A DNA stretch of 64,000 nucleotides from Agathobacter sp. (GTDB lineage: Bacteria > Bacillota > Clostridia > Lachnospirales > Lachnospiraceae): NCBI GenBank assembly GCA_017409825.1, contig JAFQRZ010000008.1, positions 1 to 64,000 of the forward strand. The letters run 5' to 3'. The notes beneath the pieces are model-generated. The model ran no database searches, was not told the origin of the DNA, and saw only the letters and a program-made list of their open reading frames with translations. The first letter of the stretch is position 1; every line of letters begins with the position of its first letter. Positions 26,893-35,055 of this stretch are shown here, in pieces. The translations under genes were made by a program, and so were the position numbers.

Positions 26893-26921
26893 ATTATAGC
26901 CTATTTGAGGAATAATATCAA
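26893..26921 (-). promoter_or_regulatory. Promoter of the ArsR-family gene
   Basis: On the minus strand TTGATA (26916-26921), 17-bp spacer, TATAAT (26893-26898). An inverted repeat ATATTAT/ATAATAT (26891-26897 and 26912-26918) spans it. The rightward bile salt hydrolase promoter is not obvious in the same 75 bp. Confidence 0.75.
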
Positions 26922-26943
26922 TCATAGAAGAAAGGAGTCTCTT

Positions 26944-27918
26944 ATGTGTACCGCAATTTCACTTACTACCCAGGACCACTATTTCGGTCGTAATCTGGAT
27001 TTGGAATATTCTTACATTGAAATGATTACCATCACACCACGAAATTATCCATTCCCATTTCGTCAGAAAGAAACCATAGCACAACACTATGCGATGATAG
27101 GGACTGCCTTTGTGCAGGATAACTATCCGCTTTATTATGATGCCACAAACGAGAAAGGGCTTAGTATGGCGGGACTGAATTTCCCAGACAATGCTTATTA
27201 TTTTCCAAGCGAACATAGCAAGGATAACATCACACCGTATGAATTTATTCCGTGGATTTTGGGGCAATGTGCGACTGTAGCTGAGACGCGTGAACTTTTG
27301 GAAAATCTCAATCTACTAAAGGAATCTTTTAGCAAAGAGCTCCCACTCTCTCCCCTCCACTGGATGATTGCTGATAAAAAAGAATCGATTGTCGTGGAAT
27401 CTGTAGAAGATGGTTTGCGTATCTATGATAACCCCGTCGGTGTACTCACCAATAATCCTCCTTTTGAAATGCAGCTTTTCCATTTGAACAACTACATGAA
27501 TTTGTCCAATGATCCACCCAAAAATCATTTCTCAAAAGAGCTAGACCTGCGAAAATACAGCAATGGCATGGGTGCTATGGGGCTTCCTGGGGATTGGTCT
27601 TCACAATCCCGATTTGTACGTGCTTCTTTCGCAAAAATGAATTCGAAATCCGAGGATTTAGAGAAGGAAAGTGTCAACCAGTTTTTTCATCTATTAGGTT
27701 CTGTAGAATTTCCAAGAGGATGTGTGGAAATGAAAAAGGATATCTATGAAATCACCGTGTATTCTAGCTGCTGCAATACAGACAAAGGTATTTATTATTA
27801 TAAGACCTACGAGAACTTCTGTATTACAGCAGTGGATATACACAAGGAAAATCTAGATAGTGCTGAGCTTATCTGCTATCCAATGAGAAAAGAACCCCAG
27901 ATTACTTGGCAAAATTAA
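26944..27918 (+). CDS. bsh: Choloylglycine hydrolase family enzyme (bile salt hydrolase)
   Basis: 324 residues. Ntn-hydrolase: after removal of Met1 the nucleophile is Cys2 (MCTAISL). Matching active-site residues are Arg16 and Asp19 in GRNLDLEY, Asn79 in GLSMAGLNFP, the Asn of LTNNPPFE, and the Arg of SQSRFVR. GLNFP and GLPGDWSSQSRFV are closer to bile salt hydrolases than to penicillin V acylases. It cleaves the amide bond of glycine- or taurine-conjugated bile salts; there is no signal peptide, so it acts in the cytoplasm. Start at 26944 is dictated by Cys2 and the AAAGGAG site. Its stop overlaps the convergent flavodiiron gene. Confidence 0.9.
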   Translation: MCTAISLTTQDHYFGRNLDLEYSYIEMITITPRNYPFPFRQKETIAQHYAMIGTAFVQDNYPLYYDATNEKGLSMAGLNFPDNAYYFPSEHSKDNITPYEFIPWILGQCATVAETRELLENLNLLKESFSKELPLSPLHWMIADKKESIVVESVEDGLRIYDNPVGVLTNNPPFEMQLFHLNNYMNLSNDPPKNHFSKELDLRKYSNGMGAMGLPGDWSSQSRFVRASFAKMNSKSEDLEKESVNQFFHLLGSVEFPRGCVEMKKDIYEITVYSSCCNTDKGIYYYKTYENFCITAVDIHKENLDSAELICYPMRKEPQITWQN

Positions 27919-29135
27919 ACCATCTCATCCGCCAAGGTATTCAGTTCTTCCATATTGCATTCGCTCATCACCGAATAAATGGTAATCATCGGTTCTACGA
28001 ACGTTATCGACTTCATTTGTTCTAAGATTTCACGTATCGTTCGTCCTGCCGATGGCGACCAGGTTCCATTTTCAACAATCGCAACCTTACGTTTCTGATA
28101 TCCCTTGCTTTGTAAACGATACAAGAAATCTTTCATCTGCGGAAACACACCACCTTCGTAGCTGGAAGCCACTAAAATCATGCGGTCATATCGAAAAGCA
28201 TCTTCGATAATCTCTGACATATCATCGCGTGCCATATCACGCAATACGATTTCCGAAAACCCATTTTCTACCAGACGTGCTGCCACATATTCTGCTGCAC
28301 GCTTTGAATTTCCATGAAAGGAACCAAATGCAATCAATACCCCACTTGTTTCCGGTTCATAACGACTCCATGTATCATATAAATTCAAATACTCTTCCAA
28401 TGGCTGTGACAATATCGGCCCATGGGCAGGGCAAATCATTTGAAGCTTTAGCTCCTTTACTTTAGATAACAATGCCTGAACCGCAATCCCATATTTTCCC
28501 ACAATATTAAAGTAATAGCGTCTTGCCTCACAAGCCCAGTCATCTTCTCCCGCTACCTCCAATGCTCCAAACTTTCCAAAAGCATCTGCAGAAAACAAAA
28601 CTCGTTCTGTGCTTTCATAGGTCACCATCACCTCTGGCCAATGCACCATTGCAGCCATATAGAAATGCAAGGTATGCTCCCCTAGACAAAGCATATCTTT
28701 TTCTTTTACTACCAATTTCTGAAAATGCTCTAAATTACCAGAATACGTCTGCATTCCACAGCTTGTTCTACACTTACTTAACCCACTCTCCTGAGACAAA
28801 AACTGGGAGAGGAAAAGAAATGTCTTTTGATTTCCCACTAACGTCATTTCTGGATAAAGTTCCATCAAATGAAGAATTCCGCCTGTATGGTCAGGCTCTA
28901 AATGCTGAATCACCAGATAGTCTACTGCTCTACCACCCAATTCACGATTTAGATTTTCCAGCCATTCCTTCTCCATTCGCTCATCTGCAGTATCAATCAC
29001 TGCTACCTTTTCATCCAAAATCACATAGGAATTGTACGATACTCCATCTGGAACCACGTACTGACTTTCAAATAAATCTAACGTCGTATCATCCACGCCA
29101 ATATACTTCATCTTTTCTGAAATCTCAACTCTCAT
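27915..29135 (-). CDS. FprA-type flavodiiron protein
   Basis: 406 residues. N-terminal metallo-beta-lactamase fold with the di-iron ligands of HLEPDHTG, the His of AAMVHWPE, the Asp of LFSADAFG and the His of CPAHGPI, then a flavodoxin domain (about 255-400; LIAFGSFHGNSKRAAEYVA, SSYEGGVFPQM). These enzymes reduce O2 to water and/or NO to N2O and protect strict anaerobes. There is no C-terminal rubredoxin, so electrons come from a separate partner. AAGGAG precedes the start. The 3' end overlaps the bile salt hydrolase gene by 4 bp. Confidence 0.94.
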   Translation of the reverse strand: MRVEISEKMKYIGVDDTTLDLFESQYVVPDGVSYNSYVILDEKVAVIDTADERMEKEWLENLNRELGGRAVDYLVIQHLEPDHTGGILHLMELYPEMTLVGNQKTFLFLSQFLSQESGLSKCRTSCGMQTYSGNLEHFQKLVVKEKDMLCLGEHTLHFYMAAMVHWPEVMVTYESTERVLFSADAFGKFGALEVAGEDDWACEARRYYFNIVGKYGIAVQALLSKVKELKLQMICPAHGPILSQPLEEYLNLYDTWSRYEPETSGVLIAFGSFHGNSKRAAEYVAARLVENGFSEIVLRDMARDDMSEIIEDAFRYDRMILVASSYEGGVFPQMKDFLYRLQSKGYQKRKVAIVENGTWSPSAGRTIREILEQMKSITFVEPMITIYSVMSECNMEELNTLADEMV

Positions 29136-29227
29136 ATATCATGCTCCTTAATAAAAAATCTATTTTATAATAGCATGCACCAAACTTCTTTTCTCTATGT
29201 AAATCTTGGAAATTTACAAAATAATAA

Positions 29228-29279
29228 GAGCCATAGCAACTGCCTAGGACACTGTGATATGCCTATTTTGCTATGGCTC
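29228..29279 (-). terminator. Hairpin terminator after the TrpXYZ-type operon
   Basis: GAGCCATAGCAA (29228-29239) pairs with TTGCTATGGCTC (29268-29279) around a 28-nt loop containing CACTGTG. A T-rich but interrupted tract (TTATTATTTT) follows on the minus strand. Confidence 0.75.
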
Positions 29280-29291
29280 ATATAGTACGCT

Positions 29292-30089
29292 TTAGTTTGC
29301 TAGCATCATGCGGTCGTTTGCGAATTCTCCACCGCTTACCTGCTCGAATTTCGCAAGCAGGTCTGATACATGTAAGTTTTTCTTTTCTTCACCCGATACG
29401 TCATAAATAATCGTACCGTTGTGCATCATAATCAAACGATTGCCATATTTGATGGCATCCTTCATATTGTGAGTTACCATCAAAGTTGTAAGGTTGTGTT
29501 CCTCTACGACTCTCTGGGTAATCTCTAAAACCTTTTTGGCAGTTTTCGGATCAAGTGCCGCTGTATGTTCATCCAAAAGGAGAAGCTGTGGCTTCTTGAT
29601 GGTCGCCATAAGGAGCGTGAGTGCCTGACGCTGTCCACCAGACAAGAGTCCTACCTTTGAATCCAAGCGGTCTTCCAATCCTAAATCTAAGTGCTTCAGC
29701 AGTTCTACGAACTGCTCTCTCTCTTTATTGCTGATTCCCCACACAAAGCTTCTTGTTTTCCCACGACGAAGTGCCATTGCAAGATTTTCTTCAATCCACA
29801 TATCTCCTGCAGTACCACGAAGTGGATCCTGGAATACACGACCAATATATTTCGCACGTTTGTATTCTGGGAATTTGGTAACATCGGTTCCATCAATCGT
29901 AATTTTACCTTTTTCTACCTCGAATACACCTGCTACGGCATTTAACATGGTAGATTTTCCAGCTCCATTACCACCGATAATCGTTACGAAGTCACCTTCG
30001 TTTAATTTCAAATTCACATCCATGAGTGCATCTTTCTGCACAGGAGTTCCAATGTTAAATGATTTGTATACGTGACTAATTTCTAACAT
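29292..30089 (-). CDS. TrpXYZ-type ABC transporter ATPase
   Basis: 265 residues. Walker A GGNGAGKST, Q-loop in VFQDPLRGTAGDM, signature LSGGQRQALT, Walker B LLLLDEHTAALDP (His after the catalytic Glu in place of Pro, as is common in this subfamily) and switch His in VTHNMKDA. It overlaps the permease gene as TAATG, so translation is coupled. Together with the permease and the lipoprotein it makes an importer of the type annotated as TrpXYZ (putative tryptophan/tyrosine). Confidence 0.92.
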   Translation of the reverse strand: MLEISHVYKSFNIGTPVQKDALMDVNLKLNEGDFVTIIGGNGAGKSTMLNAVAGVFEVEKGKITIDGTDVTKFPEYKRAKYIGRVFQDPLRGTAGDMWIEENLAMALRRGKTRSFVWGISNKEREQFVELLKHLDLGLEDRLDSKVGLLSGGQRQALTLLMATIKKPQLLLLDEHTAALDPKTAKKVLEITQRVVEEHNLTTLMVTHNMKDAIKYGNRLIMMHNGTIIYDVSGEEKKNLHVSDLLAKFEQVSGGEFANDRMMLAN

Positions 30090-31015
30090 TATTTGCCCTC
30101 CTTTGCGAATTTCGAAAGGAATCTATCCTTCATATCTGGTGCAACAAGAGCAATGATTACGATAATTGCTGTAATCAGCTTCATATCATCCGCTGTAATC
30201 TTAACGATAAAGTTCGAATTCATACTGATTCGAAGCACGATTGCGATAATAATACGATATACCACCGAACCGATGATAACACCTGCCAGACGATGGAAAT
30301 ACGTACGTTTGCTGAAAAGCACTTCACCAATCATAATGGATGCCAAACCAATTACAATCGTACCAACACCCATATTGATGTCTGCATAGCCCTGATACTG
30401 TGCAAGCATACCACCGGACATCGCTACCAAGCCATTCCCTACAATCAAACCAAGCATGATGTATACTTTGGTATTTCCGCCCATAGCTTTTACCATGTCT
30501 GGATTGTTACCAGTTGCACGAAGAGCACAACCGATTTCTGTACCAAAGAAACAGTATACTAAAATAATTAAAATCACGACAAATACCAAACCTACGATAA
30601 GTCCAACCCATTTGGAAGGGATTCCCAAATCCTTTAACTGGGAGAAAATCGTAGTCTGATTCAATAAGCCAAAGTTCGCTTTTCCCATAATTCTTAAGTT
30701 TACAGTATATAATGCAAACTGTGTCAAAATACCAGCCAACAAGTCTGGAATGCGAAGCTTTGTATGTAACAAGCCTGTCACAAGTCCTGCCATCATTCCA
30801 CCAAAGGTAGCAAGCAATATCGCTACGATTGGCTGAACGCCTGCTGCAACATAAACCGCAGAAATCGCTCCACCAAGGGTTAAGCTTCCGTCAACGGTCA
30901 AGTCAGCATAATTTAATACACGATAGGTCAGATACAAACCGAGGCCCATGATTCCCCAGATAACGCCGAGGGTGGCACCACTTTGTATGTTCCACAACCA
31001 ACTAACAATTTCCAT
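30089..31015 (-). CDS. TrpXYZ-type ABC transporter permease
   Basis: 308 residues with about eight to nine hydrophobic helices of the branched-chain/ribose permease fold (BPD_transp_2): LTYRVLNYADLTVDGSLTLGGAISA, FFGTEIGCALRATGNNPDMVKAMGGNT as the ATPase-contact loop, and AMSGGMLAQYQGYADINMGVGTIVIGLASIMIGE. Single permease gene, so probably a homodimer in the complex. Confidence 0.92.
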   Translation of the reverse strand: MEIVSWLWNIQSGATLGVIWGIMGLGLYLTYRVLNYADLTVDGSLTLGGAISAVYVAAGVQPIVAILLATFGGMMAGLVTGLLHTKLRIPDLLAGILTQFALYTVNLRIMGKANFGLLNQTTIFSQLKDLGIPSKWVGLIVGLVFVVILIILVYCFFGTEIGCALRATGNNPDMVKAMGGNTKVYIMLGLIVGNGLVAMSGGMLAQYQGYADINMGVGTIVIGLASIMIGEVLFSKRTYFHRLAGVIIGSVVYRIIIAIVLRISMNSNFIVKITADDMKLITAIIVIIALVAPDMKDRFLSKFAKEGK

Positions 31016-31039
31016 AATAATTCGTTTCCTCTAAAATAA

Positions 31040-32014
31040 TTAGTACTTAATCGCTGCTTTATCTAAGATTTCCTGTGGAATTTCTACTCCAACACTCTTA
31101 GCAAAGGTTTCGTTGATTACAAGTGCGAACTCCTTCTGTGTTTCTACTGCGATATCAGAAGCTTTTTCACCTTTTAGGATACGAACTGCCTGAGCTGCTG
31201 TCTGTTTTCCAAGTTCATAGTAATCGATTGCATAAGTAGCGATACCACCTTCTTTAATCATCGCTTCTACTGCACAGAATACAGGAAGTTTGTGATTTAC
31301 TGCAGTCTGGTTTACAGTAGCCATCGCACTAGCAAAACCATTGTCAGATGGAATATATACTGCATCTGCCTTGTCTGCTACAGATTCGATAACCTGCTGG
31401 TAATCATTGGATGATGAAGCGGTCTGAATTGTAACACTAAATCCGATTTTTTCTGCTGCTGCTTTTGCTTCATCTGCCTGAATCTTAGAGTTTGGTTCGC
31501 TTGATGTATAAAGGATTGCCAAATTCTTTGCATCTGGAAGAATATCTCTGATAATCTGAATCTGATCTGCGATTACTGGCATATCAAGTGTACCTGTTAC
31601 ATTTTTGCCAGGTCTTTCATTGCTTTCTACGATTCCATTGCTTACCGCATCTGTAACCGATGTGAACAATACTGGAACGTCAGTATCCTGGAATACGTTT
31701 ACTGCAGACTGAGCTGCTGGTGTTGCATTTGCAAGAACTAATTTTACGCCGTTATCTCTGAACAATTCGCAAATCTGCTGCGCATTGGTTGGTTCTCCAT
31801 TTGCATTCTGGAAGTTGATTTTGATGTTTTCACCATCTACATAACCAGCTTCTTTTAATCCATCGATAAATCCCTGAGTCGCCTGATCCAAAGACTCATG
31901 CTGGGTAATCTGGCAGATACCGATATTAATTACCTGAGAATCTGCTCCGCCACAAGCTACAAGTGACATCATGGCCATAAGTGCAGCCATAACAAGTGCT
32001 AATTTCTTTTTCAT
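31040..32014 (-). CDS. TrpX-type ABC transporter substrate-binding lipoprotein
   Basis: 324 residues. Signal peptide with SLVAC (lipid anchor at Cys21). The fold is the type I periplasmic-binding family used by TrpX/YtlA-like importers (VINIGICQITQHESLDQATQGFIDGLKEAGYVDGENI, VPVLFTSVTDAVSNGIV, AVYIPSDNGFASAM, GGIATYAIDYYELGKQTAAQAVRIL). In relatives the ligand is often an aromatic amino acid and expression is T-box controlled. No T-box fits in the short leader here; instead a 28-bp palindrome lies before the gene. Confidence 0.9.
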   Translation of the reverse strand: MKKKLALVMAALMAMMSLVACGGADSQVINIGICQITQHESLDQATQGFIDGLKEAGYVDGENIKINFQNANGEPTNAQQICELFRDNGVKLVLANATPAAQSAVNVFQDTDVPVLFTSVTDAVSNGIVESNERPGKNVTGTLDMPVIADQIQIIRDILPDAKNLAILYTSSEPNSKIQADEAKAAAEKIGFSVTIQTASSSNDYQQVIESVADKADAVYIPSDNGFASAMATVNQTAVNHKLPVFCAVEAMIKEGGIATYAIDYYELGKQTAAQAVRILKGEKASDIAVETQKEFALVINETFAKSVGVEIPQEILDKAAIKY

Positions 32015-32048
32015 TTTTCTTACTCCTTAAATCTTTTTTCTCCGTTCT

Positions 32049-32076
32049 GATGTATAATTATGCATAATTATACATC
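32049..32076. promoter_or_regulatory. 28-bp perfect palindrome in the leader of the TrpXYZ-type operon
   Basis: Two arms of 14 bp (GATGTATAATTATG and its exact complement, meeting at TGCA, 32061-32064). It contains two overlapping sites fitting the ArgR box pattern TGnATwwwwATnCA (32051-32064 and 32061-32074). It lies just downstream of the expected transcription start, so it can be a repressor site or an RNA hairpin. Confidence 0.6.
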
Positions 32077-32090
32077 CAACAATAGACAAA

Positions 32091-32119
32091 ATTTTACTCC
32101 TAAAACCCCTAAAAGTCAA
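32091..32119 (-). promoter_or_regulatory. Promoter of the TrpXYZ-type operon
   Basis: On the minus strand TTGACT (32114-32119), 17-bp spacer, TAAAAT (32091-32096). Confidence 0.7.
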
Positions 32120-32130
32120 TGTATACAAAG

Positions 32131-32155
32131 AAAAACCATGACTTTTTTGTCATGG
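32131..32155 (-). terminator. Terminator of the RsmH paralogue gene
   Basis: CCATGAC (32136-32142) pairs with GTCATGG (32149-32155); TTTTTC follows on the minus strand. Confidence 0.82.
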
Positions 32156-32179
32156 CTTTTCATTCTAATATCTTTATCC

Positions 32180-33247
32180 TTATGATTTTATTGCCCAGCG
32201 CATCTTCGTACATTTCGCACGTCCGTTTCGGATACATTCCTCCTGCGAAGGACGAATGACATCCTTACATACTTCGCGGTATATTCCCAGCTTTTCCAAT
32301 TCTTTAAAAGAACGTTTCACCAATCGATCCTCGCCAGAATGGAAGGTCAAAATCGCTACTCTTCCATTTGGTGCAAGCACCTCTGGTAATTTATCCAAGA
32401 ATGCATATAAAACTTCAAACTCACTGTTTACATCAATACGAAGTGCCTGGAAAGAACGCTGACAGGATTTCTTCACTGCTTCTTTGCGATTCTTCTCTGC
32501 AAATTCTTTTTCGGGAATCGTACTTAATGCTTCTTCAATCACCTCTTTGAAATGAGTCGTCGTCTCGATTGCTTTTCCTTTTTTGCGCCAATTCATTACC
32601 ACACGTGCAATCTCTTCTGCATAAGGCTCATCCGCATTTTCATACAGCATCCCTATAAGTTCCTCGTAGCTTACCTGTGCCAATCTATCCGCTGCACTGT
32701 CCCCTTTCTCTGGATTCATACGCAAATCCAAAGGGCCATCTACCTTGTAAGAAAAACCTCGGTCTGGATTGTCAATCTGCATAGACGATACCCCAAGGTC
32801 AGCGAGAATAAAATCAAATTTCTTTCCCGTATCTTTTACCACCTGGTCAATATCCGCGAAATTCTGCAAGTGAACCGTCAGAATTTCTTCTCCAAAGCCC
32901 TGATTTGCCAAACGCTCCTTGGTTTTCGCTGATTCAATTGGGTCCACATCCAATGCATAAATATGTCCGTTTCCTTCTAATTTTTCCAGCATCGCCTTCG
33001 TGTGTCCACCATATCCTAATGTCGCATCTAATCCAGTCATCCCTGGCTGAATCTGTAGAAAATCTAAGATTTCCTGCACCATAATGGAAATATGCATCCC
33101 TGCTGGTGTGCTTCCCTTCTGAATTACCTTTGCGATGGTGTCTGCATATTTTTCCGGATTATGCTCTTTATACTTTTCCTTATAACTCTTCGGATGTGTA
33201 CCCGAATAACGCACACGTCTTTTGTGAACTTTTTCTTGATTTTCCAT
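32180..33247 (-). CDS. RsmH-family SAM-dependent 16S rRNA methyltransferase (orphan paralogue)
   Basis: 355 residues. RsmH modifies C1402 of 16S rRNA at N4. The catalytic domain is clear: GLDATLGYGGHTKAMLEKL (SAM site), YALDVDPIE, FDFILADLGVSSMQIDNPDRGFSY, LDLRMNP, SFQALRIDVNSE and AILTFHSGEDRLVKRSFK. It differs in having a basic N-terminal extension of about 40-50 residues (HKRRVRYSGTHPKSYKEKYKEHNPEKY), and the usual HxPV start of the domain is altered to GSTPAGMHISIM. It also lies outside the mra/fts division cluster where rsmH normally sits. It is probably a second copy with a related but distinct role. Confidence 0.85.
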   Translation of the reverse strand: MENQEKVHKRRVRYSGTHPKSYKEKYKEHNPEKYADTIAKVIQKGSTPAGMHISIMVQEILDFLQIQPGMTGLDATLGYGGHTKAMLEKLEGNGHIYALDVDPIESAKTKERLANQGFGEEILTVHLQNFADIDQVVKDTGKKFDFILADLGVSSMQIDNPDRGFSYKVDGPLDLRMNPEKGDSAADRLAQVSYEELIGMLYENADEPYAEEIARVVMNWRKKGKAIETTTHFKEVIEEALSTIPEKEFAEKNRKEAVKKSCQRSFQALRIDVNSEFEVLYAFLDKLPEVLAPNGRVAILTFHSGEDRLVKRSFKELEKLGIYREVCKDVIRPSQEECIRNGRAKCTKMRWAIKS

Positions 33248-33264
33248 AAATCCCCCACATCTAT

Positions 33265-34914
33265 TTATAATAATTCTTCTGCACGTTTTAATGCATCATC
33301 AATGTGTGCACAGAAGTTTTCTTCTCCCACTAACTTATCAAAGCCAGCCTTTTTCATCACGTGCATTGGCTGCTCATTTACATGAGATAAAATAAGTGTG
33401 ACTCCCTTCTTCTGACATTTCTCATAAAACTGTTCCAAGAAATGCATCGCTGTCGCATCCAATGCATTTACACTTCTCATACGAAGAATCAATGCATTGT
33501 ATTTTTCTTTTAATTTGATATTTAATATCTTATCTGCAGCACCGAAAAACAGAGGTCCACTGATTTCATAGATGGTTGCATTCATTGGCACAACTTTCAA
33601 ATCGATGCTATCTGGATCGTTTTCATCATCTACATATCTCCAGCCTTCTACACCCGTCTCTTCACTCATACGTTTCATGAAAAGCATTGCTGCAAGGACG
33701 ATACCTACCCCAATCGCAACTACTAAGTCAAACATAACGGTTAAAACAAAGGTTGTTACGAGGACAATGATGTCACTCTTTGGAGCCGTTTTGCACAAAT
33801 GTACGAATTCTCTCCACTCAGACATATTGTAAGCAACCATGAAAAGAATTGCTGCAATCGTTGGCATAGGAATCATGCCCGCATAAGGCATCAATACCAC
33901 TAAAATAAGCAATAATGTAATCGCATGAACCATACCCGCAATCGGTGTTCTACCACCATTTTTGACATTTGCTGCAGTTCTGGCAATCGCACCTGTCGCT
34001 GGAATACCACCAAACAATGCAGAACCTACGTTACCAATTCCCTGTGCAACAAGCTCCATATTGGAACGATGCTTACTATTAACCATACTATCAGCAACAA
34101 CACAAGAAAGCAATGACTCAATTCCTGCCAAAATAGCAATCGTAAAGGCATCTGGGAGTACATTTCTTACGATATCAAATGAAATTGCCGGCATCTGGAA
34201 TTTCGGCAATTCTGATGTAATCGTATACAATTCTCCGATTGTCTTTACGTTCATATTCAGACCAGAAACCATAATAATCCCGATGATTACTGCTACGAGA
34301 GAGCCTGGTATTTTTTTCAATGCCCCTGGTAATTTTGGACAAAGCCACAAAACCATTGACGATACGAGACCAACCACAACTGCCGACCAGTTCACCGTAT
34401 CTATATGTCGAATCACTTCTTCTACCTTTTCCATTGTCTCGATTGCATTTACACTTGGGTCTGTCGTCAATCCTAAGTAAGACTTCACCTGTCCTACCAC
34501 AATTGTCACTGCAATACCTGCAGTAAAACCGGTGGTAATGGTATATGGGATAAACTTAATCAGGCTTCCCATCTTGAAAAGACCCATAAGAATCAAAATG
34601 ATACCAGCCATAATCGTTGCAACGACCAAGCCTTCCATACCATTTCGTGCCACAATTCCAGCTACGATGGTAGCAAAAGCTGCTGTAGGTCCAGCAATCT
34701 GTACCCTGCTACCACCAAAGAAGGAAATCAAAAATCCTGCTACAATCGCGGTATAGATACCCTTTTCTGGTGTCACACCTGATGCTAATGCTAAGGCAAT
34801 TGACAATGGCAATGCGATAATTGCCACGATAATACCAGCTATCACATCCTTGATAAACTGTTCTTTACTATATGTCTTCATAACCGAAAACAACTTTGGT
34901 TTCAATTTTTCCAT
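33265..34914 (-). CDS. SulP-family anion transporter with STAS domain
   Basis: 549 residues. Membrane part of about 12-14 helices with SulP features (DVIAGIIVAIIALPLSIALALASGVTPEKGIYTAIVAGF, GPTAAFATIV, and FGGIPATGAIARTAANVKNGGRTPIAG) and a C-terminal STAS domain (about 435-549) ending in LILSHVNEQPMHVMKKAGF. Substrate may be sulfate, bicarbonate or a dicarboxylate; sequence alone does not decide. The ATG at 34914 is the first that fits the family; upstream in-frame codons run into the hairpin at 34945-34978. The gene precedes rsmH in the same direction (17-bp gap), so they may be cotranscribed. Confidence 0.93.
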   Translation of the reverse strand: MEKLKPKLFSVMKTYSKEQFIKDVIAGIIVAIIALPLSIALALASGVTPEKGIYTAIVAGFLISFFGGSRVQIAGPTAAFATIVAGIVARNGMEGLVVATIMAGIILILMGLFKMGSLIKFIPYTITTGFTAGIAVTIVVGQVKSYLGLTTDPSVNAIETMEKVEEVIRHIDTVNWSAVVVGLVSSMVLWLCPKLPGALKKIPGSLVAVIIGIIMVSGLNMNVKTIGELYTITSELPKFQMPAISFDIVRNVLPDAFTIAILAGIESLLSCVVADSMVNSKHRSNMELVAQGIGNVGSALFGGIPATGAIARTAANVKNGGRTPIAGMVHAITLLLILVVLMPYAGMIPMPTIAAILFMVAYNMSEWREFVHLCKTAPKSDIIVLVTTFVLTVMFDLVVAIGVGIVLAAMLFMKRMSEETGVEGWRYVDDENDPDSIDLKVVPMNATIYEISGPLFFGAADKILNIKLKEKYNALILRMRSVNALDATAMHFLEQFYEKCQKKGVTLILSHVNEQPMHVMKKAGFDKLVGEENFCAHIDDALKRAEELL

Positions 34915-34944
34915 CTTCCCTTTTTTCACTCCTCGAAATGTAAA

Positions 34945-34978
34945 AAACTCGTGCAATGGTTAAAATTTGCACGAGTTT
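34945..34978 (-). terminator. Hairpin-T6 element just before the SulP gene
   Basis: AAACTCGTGCAA pairs perfectly with TTGCACGAGTTT around 10 nt, and TTTTTTAC follows on the minus strand. It ends about 30 bp before the SulP start codon and overlaps the start region of the promoter at 34980-35008. It can stop read-through from the amidase gene or act as an attenuator. Confidence 0.75.
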
Positions 34979-34979
34979 A

Positions 34980-35008
34980 ATCATATTCTTTTCTTATTCA
35001 TTTTTCAA
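34980..35008 (-). promoter_or_regulatory. Possible promoter of the SulP gene
   Basis: On the minus strand TTGAAA (35003-35008), 17-bp spacer, TATGAT (34980-34985). The transcript would begin inside the hairpin at 34945-34978. Confidence 0.55.
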
Positions 35009-35009
35009 T

Positions 35010-35054
35010 GACGAATCCTACAAAATTAAACTCAATTTTGTTTTAAGATTCGTC
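35010..35054 (-). repeat. Two-tier inverted repeat after the amidase gene
   Basis: Outer arms GACGAATC/GATTCGTC (35010-35017, 35047-35054) and inner arms CAAAATT/AATTTTG (35021-35027, 35034-35040). No T run follows on the minus strand, so it may stabilise the 3' end rather than terminate. Confidence 0.6.
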
Positions 35055-35055
35055 T

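Noticed and set aside
28523-29170. 215-codon open frame antisense to the flavodiiron gene
   Set aside because: Shadow of a gene with complete active-site motifs; low-complexity Leu/Pro/His-rich product.
32015-32179. Possible T-box before the TrpXYZ-type operon
   Set aside because: Leader after the promoter is about 70 nt and has no T-box core; only the 28-bp palindrome is present.
33962-34480. 172-codon open frame antisense to the SulP gene
   Set aside because: Mirror of the membrane domain; no ribosome binding site.
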